Origin: Marinoscillum pacificum
Lineage (GTDB): Bacteria > Bacteroidota > Bacteroidia > Cytophagales > Cyclobacteriaceae
Direction: 5' to 3'
Length of the DNA stretch: 64,000 nucleotides
Assembly (NCBI RefSeq): GCF_024714495.1
Contig: NZ_JAMZMJ010000001.1
Coordinates: 1,426,001-1,490,000 of the forward strand
The first letter of the stretch is position 1; each line of letters opens with the position of its first letter. A program made the position numbers and the translations under genes. Below, one piece after another: positions 33,289 through 40,944 of the stretch. Below the pieces are notes generated by a model that saw only the letters and a program-made list of their open reading frames with translations, did not search any database and was not told the DNA's origin.

Positions 33289-34341
33289 TTACAGTCCTAA
33301 AATTTTTCTATTCGCTTCATCATCAGGTTTTGCTCCGGCAAAATCATCAAATGCTTTTTCGGTTACTTCAATAATATGGTTTTGGATGAATGGTGCTCCT
33401 TCAGCTGCTCCTTGCTGTGGAGACTTAATACAACACTCCCACTCTAATACAGCCCAGCCATCATAGTCATACTGGCTCAACTTAGAGAAGATACCTCCAA
33501 AATCAACCTGACCATCTCCTAATGATCTGAATCTACCTGGACGATCTACCCATCCTTCATAGCCTCCATATACACCAGCTTTTCCTGTTGGATTGAATTC
33601 AGCATCTTTTACATGGAACATTCCAATATTTTCATGATAGATATCAATGAATTGGAGGTAATCCATTTGCTGTAACAGGAAGTGTGATGGATCATAAAGG
33701 ATCTTAGCAGAGCTGTGCTTTCCAGTTGCTTCCCAGAATCTTTCATAAGTGATACCATCATGAAGATCTTCACCTGGATGCAATTCATAACAGATTTCAA
33801 CGCCGTTATCCTTGGCGTGATCCAAAATCGGCATCCACTTATTCGCTAATTCTTTAAAGCCTAACTCCACTAAACCTGCAGGACGCTGTGGCCATGGATA
33901 TACCGTATGCCAAAGCAAAGCTCCGGAGAAACTCGCCATCACATTTAATCCAAGATTTTTACTTGCCGTAGCTGCTGACTTCACCTGATCAACCGCCCAT
34001 TCCGCTCTAGCCTTAGGATTACCCTTAACAGAATCTGGCGCAAATGCATCAAACATGCTATCGTATGCCGGATGAACTGCAACTAATTGCCCTTGAAGGT
34101 GTGTCGCCAATTCTGTGATTTCAAGACCAGCATCGTTGACAATGCCTTTAATTTCATCTGCATAAGTCTGGCTTTCTGCAGCTTTTTTAATGTCAATAAG
34201 TCGACCATCCCAGGCAGGAATTTGTACTCCTTTGTACCCAAGGCCTTTAGCCCACTCACATATATTTTTCAAATTATCAAATGGAGCCTTGTCGTCGGCA
34301 AACTGTGCCAAAAAGATGGCTGGTCCTTTGATCGTTTTCAT
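33289..34341 (-). CDS. Sugar phosphate isomerase/epimerase (xylose-isomerase-like TIM barrel)
   Basis: A 350-residue cytoplasmic protein without signal peptide. Motifs of the AP-endonuclease-2 family: GLGYKGVQIPAWDG, LEITELATHLQGQLVAVHP, VEICYELHPGEDLHDG (Glu/His metal ligands), ILYDPSHFLLQQMDYLQFID, IGMFHVKDAEFNPTG, RSLGDGQVDFGGIFSKL and a final DGWAVLEWEC. It is longer than the exported paralogue and carries a helical C-terminal tail. The family isomerises keto-sugars or inositol intermediates; here it follows two dehydrogenases on the same operon, which suggests that it handles their keto products. Confidence 0.9.
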   Translation of the reverse strand: MKTIKGPAIFLAQFADDKAPFDNLKNICEWAKGLGYKGVQIPAWDGRLIDIKKAAESQTYADEIKGIVNDAGLEITELATHLQGQLVAVHPAYDSMFDAFAPDSVKGNPKARAEWAVDQVKSAATASKNLGLNVMASFSGALLWHTVYPWPQRPAGLVELGFKELANKWMPILDHAKDNGVEICYELHPGEDLHDGITYERFWEATGKHSSAKILYDPSHFLLQQMDYLQFIDIYHENIGMFHVKDAEFNPTGKAGVYGGYEGWVDRPGRFRSLGDGQVDFGGIFSKLSQYDYDGWAVLEWECCIKSPQQGAAEGAPFIQNHIIEVTEKAFDDFAGAKPDDEANRKILGL

Positions 34342-34395
34342 ATTGCTAAGTTTTTAAGTTCTATGTTTTAAGTTTAATGTTTTGGGTGATGGTTT

Positions 34396-34848
34396 TCAGT
34401 TACGTTCTAGGTTTTGAGTTCTGTTTCTTTGATTAGAGTAAATTCCCTCGGGTTCTTCTACTTTCCATTTCGGACCTTTAAATCCTGAGTTTCGCAAATA
34501 GTTAGAAAAGGAAATAATCATAGGTCTCAATTTTTTCACTTTATCACTAATCAGTTCATAATCCTTATTCCTAATGTATTCGCGATCAATCGCTCTAAAT
34601 AATTGGCTTTCAACTTCGCTTAACGAACCAAGTGAAAACCCCAAAAAATTAACAAACTCTTTGTTTCCTCCACGACCAAAACCCTCAGCGATGTTATCCA
34701 TAACTGACCCACAGGATCGGTTGATTTGATCTTTAAGTGCAAAGTCTTTTATTGATTCGTTCGACAAAATGACTTTAAATACATCTTGGTTTAGCTCCCT
34801 TGCTAGTTGCCATGTTTTTAAATCTGTGATCTCTGTAATTGTCGCCAT
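34396..34848 (-). CDS. Four-helix-bundle protein (S23/23S-rRNA IVS type)
   Basis: A 150-residue protein; residues 8-120 match the four-helix-bundle family first seen in 23S rRNA intervening sequences (LKTWQLARELNQDVFKVI, FALKDQINRSCGSVMDNIAEG, FLGFSLGSLSEVESQLFRA). It is believed to form a homopentamer of uncertain function. The final residues (NRTQNLERN) are encoded by the gTTTTgagTTCTg-type low-complexity flank. The gene lies between two metabolic genes of one operon with AAGTTyTatgTTTTaagTT-like tracts on both sides, so it looks inserted. Confidence 0.88.
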   Translation of the reverse strand: MATITEITDLKTWQLARELNQDVFKVILSNESIKDFALKDQINRSCGSVMDNIAEGFGRGGNKEFVNFLGFSLGSLSEVESQLFRAIDREYIRNKDYELISDKVKKLRPMIISFSNYLRNSGFKGPKWKVEEPEGIYSNQRNRTQNLERN

Positions 34849-34882
34849 CTTTTCAAATCAACTTAAAACCTCAAACTCTAAA

Positions 34883-36049
34883 CTACAAATCCACTTTAGT
34901 CCAAACATTCCCATTTTTGGTAGACTCTACCACGGCTTCAATCATGGCCATGCCAATGACTCCTTCTTCTACTCCCGGGTAATCCAATTTAGGATTGACT
35001 GTTTCTCCAAACAGATGCCCTCTAAGTGCGTGAGCGAAGTTTCTGTAGATATTAGCGAAAGCTTCCAGATACCCTTCTGGATGACCTGATGGAGTTCTGA
35101 TGTGCAGCATCGCTTCTTCTGACAGATAGCCTCCTCGGTCTCCACCAGTTCGGAAAATGCGATCTGGATTCCCGTGATCTTTTACAATCAAGGTATTCAA
35201 ATCTTTTTGGGACCACTCTAGTCCGCCTTTATCTCCGTAAACTCTGAATTTTAAGTCATTTTCATCTCCATTGGCTACCTGAGATGCTGAGAGAACACCA
35301 TTAGCTCCGTTTTCGAAGTGCAGCAAGACATTGGCATCGTCATCCAAAGTTCTTCCTTGAACAGTAGCTCTAATTTCGGATAATACCTCAGTGACTTTGA
35401 GACCTGTCACATACTCTACCATATTCACGGCATGTGTTCCAATGTCTCCAAAGCAGTTGCTGATACCTGCCCTTGCAGGATCTGCTCGCCATGCAGCTTG
35501 CTTCTGCTCTGTGTCTTCTACTTTGGTCGTTAACCATCCCTGAGGATACTCCACCATGATTTTGTGAACCTTGCCTATTTGACCATTTTTGACCATCGAC
35601 ATGGCTTGCTTTACCATTGGGTAACCTGTATAGGTGTAGGTCACCGCCAAGGGAAGTTTGGTCTCATTCACCTTATCTCTAAGCTGCTTGGCTTGCTCAA
35701 AAGTGAATGCAAGTGGCTTATCGATGATCACAGGAAAGCCATTCTCTAAAGCCAACATTGCTGGTTCAAAGTGCATCACATTTGGGGTGACAATGGAAAC
35801 AAAATCCATTCGCTCACCCTCAGGAAGCTCTTTTTCTTTGGTGATCATTTCCTGAAAACTTCCGTAACATCTGTTTTCTGGAAGGTAAAGTTCTCGGCCA
35901 GAGTCTTTTGATCTCTGTGGATCAGAACTGAAAGCCCCACAAACGAGCTCGATCTGACCATCCAAATTGGCGGCAATTCGATGCACGCCACCGATGAAGG
36001 CACCTTGTCCTCCACCGACCATTCCCATGCGAAGCTTTCTGTGACTCAT
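34883..36049 (-). CDS. Gfo/Idh/MocA-family oxidoreductase
   Basis: A 388-residue cytoplasmic NAD(P)-dependent dehydrogenase. Rossmann motif near the N-terminus is RMGMVGGGQGAFIGGVHRIA (GxGxG with an insert typical of a branch of the family), then FPVIIDKPLAFTFEQAKQL (EKP-like lysine motif, here DKP). The catalytic half carries AGISNCFGDIGTHAVNMVEYVTG with His/Asp of the D-x-G-x-H pattern. Likely substrate is a sugar or inositol C-OH. It is a close paralogue of the next gene (36053), with similar length and motifs. Three-base gap between the two genes; both belong to the sugar operon. Confidence 0.9.
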   Translation of the reverse strand: MSHRKLRMGMVGGGQGAFIGGVHRIAANLDGQIELVCGAFSSDPQRSKDSGRELYLPENRCYGSFQEMITKEKELPEGERMDFVSIVTPNVMHFEPAMLALENGFPVIIDKPLAFTFEQAKQLRDKVNETKLPLAVTYTYTGYPMVKQAMSMVKNGQIGKVHKIMVEYPQGWLTTKVEDTEQKQAAWRADPARAGISNCFGDIGTHAVNMVEYVTGLKVTEVLSEIRATVQGRTLDDDANVLLHFENGANGVLSASQVANGDENDLKFRVYGDKGGLEWSQKDLNTLIVKDHGNPDRIFRTGGDRGGYLSEEAMLHIRTPSGHPEGYLEAFANIYRNFAHALRGHLFGETVNPKLDYPGVEEGVIGMAMIEAVVESTKNGNVWTKVDL

Positions 36050-36052
36050 ATT

Positions 36053-37189
36053 TTAAATAGTTTCCCAGGTTTGACCATTTCCGCTTGAAGCCAATACCGC
36101 CTCAATGAACTTCATTCCACGAACTCCATCTTGAACGTTAGGGAATGCTCCTTCACGGAATTTCTCACCTCTAATGGCCTGAGCAGTTCCTGCGTAGATG
36201 TTACCCATTGCATCGAACAATCCTTCTGGATGACCTGGAGCGATCTTAGTACTTTCTAATGCGAATTCTGTATTGTAAGGATTACCTGGCTTAATGATTT
36301 GGGCCGGTTGTCCTTCTTGCATGAACTTCAGGTAAGTTGGATTTTCTTGTTCCCAAACCAATCCACCTTTATCTCCATACACACATATCTTGATGTTATT
36401 TTCTTCACCGGTTGCGATCTGACTTGCACAAATCACACCGCGAACTCCCTCTTTGGTTCTGATTAATGTAGTACCGTCTATATCGAGAGGATTATCTTCA
36501 TACAAAGTATTCAAATCAGCCAATACCTTCTCCACTTCAAGTCCAGTCGTATATTCAATTAAGTTGAATGCATGAACTCCGATATCTCCATAGCAACAAC
36601 TCTGACCTGATTTCGCTGGATCCAATCGCCAAACTGACGCTCTTTTCTCTTTCTCATGAATGAATGGATTAATCCAACCTTGATAATACTGTGCATCAAC
36701 CTTCTGGATTTTTCCAATAGCACCATCAGCAATCATGGCTTTCATTTGGCGTACCATTGGATAACCAGTATAAGTATGGGTCAAACAAAAGACTACATTA
36801 TGCTCTTTCACCAATGACTCCAATTCGACAGCTTCAGAAGCCTTCATCGTAATTGGTTTTTCACAAATAACATTAAAGCCAGCCTTAATCAACTGAGCAG
36901 CCATTGGATAGTGCAAGAAGTTAGGTGTCAAAATTGAAACGACTTCAATTCTCTCCTCTGCAGGAAGTGCGGACTCTTTTTCAATGAATTCATCAAGATT
37001 CGCGTAGGTTCTATTGACATCCAATTCTAATTTTTCAGCAAACTGTTTGCTTGCTTCAAAGTCAACATCAAATACTCCTCCTACTAATTGATAACGCTCA
37101 CCCATGTAAGCTGCGATTCTGTGAACTGGACCAATAAATGAGTTAGGTCCACCACCTATAAGACCGAGTCTAATTCTTCCTTTTTGCAT
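36053..37189 (-). CDS. Gfo/Idh/MocA-family oxidoreductase, first gene of sugar operon
   Basis: A 378-residue cytoplasmic dehydrogenase. RLGLIGGGPNSFIGPVHRIA (cofactor loop), GFNVICEKPITMKASEAVEL (EKP motif lysine), SGQSCCYGDIGVHAFNLIEYTTG (catalytic Asp and His). Paralogous to 34883-36049, so a heteromeric pair or two steps on related substrates is possible. It begins the minus-strand operon; its 201-base upstream region is shared with the divergent MFS importer and contains a candidate repressor site. Confidence 0.9.
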   Translation of the reverse strand: MQKGRIRLGLIGGGPNSFIGPVHRIAAYMGERYQLVGGVFDVDFEASKQFAEKLELDVNRTYANLDEFIEKESALPAEERIEVVSILTPNFLHYPMAAQLIKAGFNVICEKPITMKASEAVELESLVKEHNVVFCLTHTYTGYPMVRQMKAMIADGAIGKIQKVDAQYYQGWINPFIHEKEKRASVWRLDPAKSGQSCCYGDIGVHAFNLIEYTTGLEVEKVLADLNTLYEDNPLDIDGTTLIRTKEGVRGVICASQIATGEENNIKICVYGDKGGLVWEQENPTYLKFMQEGQPAQIIKPGNPYNTEFALESTKIAPGHPEGLFDAMGNIYAGTAQAIRGEKFREGAFPNVQDGVRGMKFIEAVLASSGNGQTWETI

Positions 37190-37293
37190 ATGTTCTGATT
37201 TCCGGATTTTATCCTAGTAATTTATATCAAAATGGTCAACGAATTTGAAAAACTATCAAGAAGTAAATCCAAATTCACTCGTTTATTATATGA

Positions 37294-37301
37294 AAACGTT
37301 T
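37294..37301. promoter_or_regulatory. AAACGTTT operator-like palindrome between sugar operon and importer
   Basis: Centre of GAAAACGTTTGTATTC in the 201-base divergent region 37190-37390. The AAACGTTT core resembles operators of LacI-family repressors. Its central place between two divergent sugar-use transcripts makes it a plausible control point; no LacI gene lies in the window. The remainder of the spacer is AT-rich without other clear signals. Confidence 0.35.
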
Positions 37302-37390
37302 GTATTCGTGATGATTTTACAAAATCGTCAATTTGCATTGAAAATGAAGACGGCTTTTATTTATATTGATCCCCTAAAAAAATATAGCTA

Positions 37391-38605
37391 ATGGATTCAA
37401 CCGTAAATACAAAACGCCTTTTCATCGCCAGTTGCTTTGCCCTGCTCACCACAGCCTTCGCTTTTGGTATCCGCGCAGGAATCATGAACGATTTGGTAGC
37501 AGACATGAGCCTGGATGACTCACAACTGGGCTGGATTAACTTCATGGGAATATTTGGATTCCCAATTGCCACATTAATTGGAGGGCCAATGTATAATACT
37601 TTGGGTCCAAAAAAAATTGGAAACATTGCTTTTGTAAGCCACATATTAGGGATTACGCTCTCTATTATGTCATCTAGTTTCACTATGCTATTCTGCTCTA
37701 CGTTCTTTATCAGTTTCGGTAACGGAATGGTAGAAGCGGCATACAACCCGATGATTGCTGCCATGTACACTGAAAAGCGTGCTGTGATGCTCAACAGATT
37801 CCACGTTTGGTTCCCTGGTGGTATTGCAATCGGATCAGTGCTAGCACTTCTTGTGGCTAACATGGGAGGAACATGGCAGATCAAACTTGCTATCATGTAC
37901 GTTCCGGCATTGATCTATTTTGTGATGTTCCTTGGTCAGAAATTCCCAGAAGCACCTAAAGAAACAACTGTTTCTACTTCAGGAAACTTAAAAGCAATCT
38001 TCTCATCTCCTATTTACTGGTTGATGTTGGTATGCATGGCTTTAACGGCTACTACAGAGCTCGGAACTCAATCATGGGTAGAAAGAATTTTGCACAATTC
38101 TGGTGCACAGCCAATGTTGGTATTAGCTCTTGTTACTGGCTTGATGGCAGTAGGTAGATTATTTGCTGGTCCACTAATCCACAAATTGAACATCACTGGA
38201 GTTTTGCTTGCATCTTCTGTGATTGCAGCTATTTCCATCTTCTTAATGAGTATGGCAACAGGACCAATGGTCTATGTAGCAGCCATCTTATTTGCAGTGG
38301 GAGTATGTTACTTCTGGCCAACGATGATCTCATTTGTTGCTGAGTATTTACCTCAAACAGGTGCACTAGGAATGAGTTTAATCGGTGGTGTAGGAATGCT
38401 TGGACTTTCAATCTTCCAACCAATCATTGGTGGATGGATTGAAGGACACAGAGCTGATTTGACCGCTGATGGTTTAACAGGAGAGGCATTGGAACTTGCT
38501 GCTGGACAGGCTACTCTAGCGAATATCGCAATGATTCCAATCATTCTAATTGGAGCATTCATCGTGGTATTCTTCTGGCAGAAAAAGCAAAAACCTGCGC
38601 ACTAA
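37391..38605 (+). CDS. MFS transporter (sugar importer)
   Basis: A 404-residue major-facilitator protein with 12 predicted membrane helices. The GxLADRxG-like loop between helices 2 and 3 is represented by GGPMYNTLGPKKIG; helix 4-5 contains NGMVEAAYNPMIAAMYTEKRA, and helix 8 onwards GRLFAGPLIHKL. It is in the sugar-proton symporter range (FucP/NanT-like size), though exact substrate is not readable. It is divergent from the dehydrogenase operon, so import of sugars or keto-sugars produced in the periplasm is likely. Confidence 0.9.
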   Translation: MDSTVNTKRLFIASCFALLTTAFAFGIRAGIMNDLVADMSLDDSQLGWINFMGIFGFPIATLIGGPMYNTLGPKKIGNIAFVSHILGITLSIMSSSFTMLFCSTFFISFGNGMVEAAYNPMIAAMYTEKRAVMLNRFHVWFPGGIAIGSVLALLVANMGGTWQIKLAIMYVPALIYFVMFLGQKFPEAPKETTVSTSGNLKAIFSSPIYWLMLVCMALTATTELGTQSWVERILHNSGAQPMLVLALVTGLMAVGRLFAGPLIHKLNITGVLLASSVIAAISIFLMSMATGPMVYVAAILFAVGVCYFWPTMISFVAEYLPQTGALGMSLIGGVGMLGLSIFQPIIGGWIEGHRADLTADGLTGEALELAAGQATLANIAMIPIILIGAFIVVFFWQKKQKPAH

Positions 38606-38627
38606 GGCAATCATTTTAAGACACTAT

Positions 38628-38652
38628 AAAGGCGATCAATTTGGTCGCCTTT
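38628..38652 (+). terminator. Intrinsic terminator after MFS gene
   Basis: AAAGGCGA/TCGCCTTT stem, 9-nt loop, followed by TTTTT. It starts 22 bases after the stop codon. Confidence 0.85.
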
Positions 38653-38763
38653 TTTTGTTCTAAAGCGTTACTTAAAATAAATACATATCTCAACGCAACA
38701 TTCTGATTTAAAATACGATAGAAGCATCTAATCCAGCTATTGGATTACTTATCATCAATCGAG

Positions 38764-39519
38764 ATGTTTAAAAACTTCATGCTCTATCTGGTGCTACTAG
38801 CACCTGTTTACTCCGCTTCGACTCAAGACTTTGGGAAAGTATTTGTTGCGACAGGAGTAGGTTTAAATGTTCCTCTAGGAGAAATGAGATCAAAGGATTT
38901 CAGCAAACCAGGAGGAGTAGCAGATCAAGGATATAAATTTGATCTCATTTCATTGGGTTACCAGTTCGAAAATGGATTTGGATTAGGAATTAAAACCACC
39001 ACATCATTTTACCACGTTAACAACACACTCATAGAAGATTTCATACTTTCTGAAGGTGCAGAACAATCCCATGCAGATGTCAAATCATGGAAATACAGTG
39101 AATTCCTTTTTCTAGGTTCCAAAAGCTTATTCCAGACTGAAAAACAATTGATAAATGTGTCGATTGGTGCAGGACCAGCATTAGTAGTTAAGCCTAAAGA
39201 ATATTATGAAGGCACCTATTTTGATGGTTCAAAGGATTATAGCTGGACTTATGACAAACATAAGTCTCTAACAATCAGCAGCAATTTGGGTTTAAATTAC
39301 TGGATTAAAATCGTGGATAATTTTTGCCTTTCTGCAAGTGTAGATTATTCTTTTATACCGTTTAGTATGCCTTATTCTTCAACAACAGAAAACGCCAAAC
39401 GAGCTATAACAACAGACGGAGAGGAAGTCGCTGGCTTTGAATTTGCATCAGAAACTTCACCTAAACATTATTCCATTCATGGATTATCTACTGTTCTAAA
39501 ACTCGGGTTTAGCTTTTAA
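38764..39519 (+). CDS. Outer-membrane beta-barrel protein (tandem copy 1)
   Basis: About 251 residues from ATG 38764 (MFKNFMLYLVLLAP), chosen because it gives a signal peptide ending YSAST; an upstream Met at 38740 would add eight polar residues. The mature part alternates hydrophobic and polar residues with many Gly/aromatic strand ends (FGKVFVATGVGLNVPLGE, FDLISLGYQFENGFGLGIKT, and a C-terminal LKLGFSF strand), consistent with an 8-10-stranded barrel. Shares an SKDFSKPGG loop and overall pattern with the next gene. Function unknown. Confidence 0.75.
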   Translation: MFKNFMLYLVLLAPVYSASTQDFGKVFVATGVGLNVPLGEMRSKDFSKPGGVADQGYKFDLISLGYQFENGFGLGIKTTTSFYHVNNTLIEDFILSEGAEQSHADVKSWKYSEFLFLGSKSLFQTEKQLINVSIGAGPALVVKPKEYYEGTYFDGSKDYSWTYDKHKSLTISSNLGLNYWIKIVDNFCLSASVDYSFIPFSMPYSSTTENAKRAITTDGEEVAGFEFASETSPKHYSIHGLSTVLKLGFSF

Positions 39520-39534
39520 AAATTTCATGCTTAC

Positions 39535-39560
39535 AAACTGCCATCATTGAATGGCAGTTT
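39535..39560 (+). terminator. Intrinsic terminator between tandem barrel genes
   Basis: 10-bp stem AAACTGCCAT/ATGGCAGTTT with a 6-nt loop and TT after it, 15 bases downstream of the first barrel gene. The second copy is thus likely to have its own promoter. Confidence 0.8.
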
Positions 39561-39650
39561 TTCATATAAAAGGGTGATCTGCAAATAAATCAGACACACT
39601 CATACGGATAGCCCAAAATTTGCGTTGTTGTACTATTTGCGCCAGTACAA

Positions 39651-40409
39651 ATGATTAAACGCTACACCTTCAGCTTAGTGACTTTATTATCACTATGCAC
39701 TGCTATTTCTCAAGATTTTGGCAGAATGCTTTTCTATTCAGGAGTTGGTTTCAACTTACCGTTCGGAGAAGTTGATTCCAAAGATTTCAGTAAACCGGGA
39801 GGTATGGCCAATCCTGGATTCAAATCAGACTTACTATTTATTGAATATCAATTTAAAAATGGATTCGGAGTTGGCCTGAAAAGCTCAATTGCAATTAACA
39901 GTGTCGACAACAAAAGAATTGAAGAATACATAATTTCGAGTGGTGCAGAAAGTGCTAATGCTGATGTGAAGTCATGGAGGTATGGAGATTTCACCATTCA
40001 GGGAAGCAGATCACTTATTCAGTCGTATTATCAACTTTTAAATTTCAGTCTTGGTATTGGACAAGCTTTTGTAAGAAAACCAAAAGAATACTATAGTGCA
40101 GTATATTCAGATGGCTCCATTGAAAACACCTATGAATATGATGGCCATTATCAACGGACAATCGTTGCTAATTCGAGTTTAAGCTATTGGATAAAACTTA
40201 CGCAGTATTTCTGTTTAATTGGAACGATAGACTACACTCACATACCATTTAGAGCGTCATACAGCTCTATAACAGAAAACGTAAATAACTCAATTACCGT
40301 CAATGGAAATGAAATTCCATCCAATTTTCAGCTTCCTGAAAGGCGTGGCAGCAGACCATTTACTATCTATGGTTTATCCGCAGGTGTTAAACTTGGGTTT
40401 AGTTTCTAG
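39651..40409 (+). CDS. Outer-membrane beta-barrel protein (tandem copy 2)
   Basis: 252 residues with signal peptide (ending CTAISQ). The conserved SKDFSKPGG motif, DVKSW and GFSF ending match copy 1 along the whole length, so the pair arose by duplication; the sequences have since diverged clearly, mostly in loops (for example FGRMLFYSGVGFNLPFGE versus FGKVFVATGVGLNVPLGE). Porin-like or surface ligand-binding roles are possible. It ends with the aromatic strand VKLGFSF, a usual Bam signal. Confidence 0.75.
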   Translation: MIKRYTFSLVTLLSLCTAISQDFGRMLFYSGVGFNLPFGEVDSKDFSKPGGMANPGFKSDLLFIEYQFKNGFGVGLKSSIAINSVDNKRIEEYIISSGAESANADVKSWRYGDFTIQGSRSLIQSYYQLLNFSLGIGQAFVRKPKEYYSAVYSDGSIENTYEYDGHYQRTIVANSSLSYWIKLTQYFCLIGTIDYTHIPFRASYSSITENVNNSITVNGNEIPSNFQLPERRGSRPFTIYGLSAGVKLGFSF

Positions 40410-40442
40410 ACAAATTAAATCCATTATAAGGATTGATGCTTT

Positions 40443-40943
40443 CTACAAATTCTTCAATGTGAATTGATCGATGAGATCTTCATAAGGAGCATACTCTTTC
40501 ATGAGCTTTTCCTTACCAATCATTCTAAAATCTTTGAAATCAAATCCTGGATTGACCACACAGCCCATAAGGCCGAAATCCAACTCTTGTCCAGAACTTA
40601 TTTCAGCAGCAAAAATGGATTGTCTGGGAAGTAGAATTTGGAGACTTTCGCCCTCCTCAGGGTTACACCCCAATTTTTCCAGGCGATATTGACCATGCTC
40701 AAAAATGTGCACATCGACAGTAGCACCTTCATGATAATACCATAATTCATCGGAAGTCAACTGATGGAAATGAGATTTATCACCTGTTCCAAGCATGAAA
40801 TAGATGGAGGTCGCCAGATTGCGAGTTCCACCACCGTTCATGATCTGAATGGTATTCGGATTGCGATAAACTTCTTTGTAATATCCTCCTTCAGGATGCG
40901 CTTCTAATTGTAACTTTTCTTGCCAGTACTTCTTATCTCGCAT
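40443..40943 (-). CDS. Cupin (DUF985-type) protein
   Basis: A 166-residue cupin from ATG 40943; TTG 40952 three codons upstream would overlap ppk1 more deeply and is less likely. It matches the DUF985/cupin_5 family: LEAHPEGGYYKEVYRN near the N-terminus, TSIYFMLGTGDKSHFHQLTSDELWYYHEG with metal-binding-type His residues, and LQILLPRQSIFAAE. Structures in this family are compact jelly rolls, function unresolved. It follows polyphosphate kinase, almost touching its stop codon. Confidence 0.85.
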   Translation of the reverse strand: MRDKKYWQEKLQLEAHPEGGYYKEVYRNPNTIQIMNGGGTRNLATSIYFMLGTGDKSHFHQLTSDELWYYHEGATVDVHIFEHGQYRLEKLGCNPEEGESLQILLPRQSIFAAEISSGQELDFGLMGCVVNPGFDFKDFRMIGKEKLMKEYAPYEDLIDQFTLKNL

Positions 40944-40944
40944 G

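Noticed and set aside
37357-37896. 179-residue open frame opposite the MFS gene
   Set aside because: It lies antisense to a clear 12-helix transporter and only mirrors its codon pattern; no independent start context or family match.
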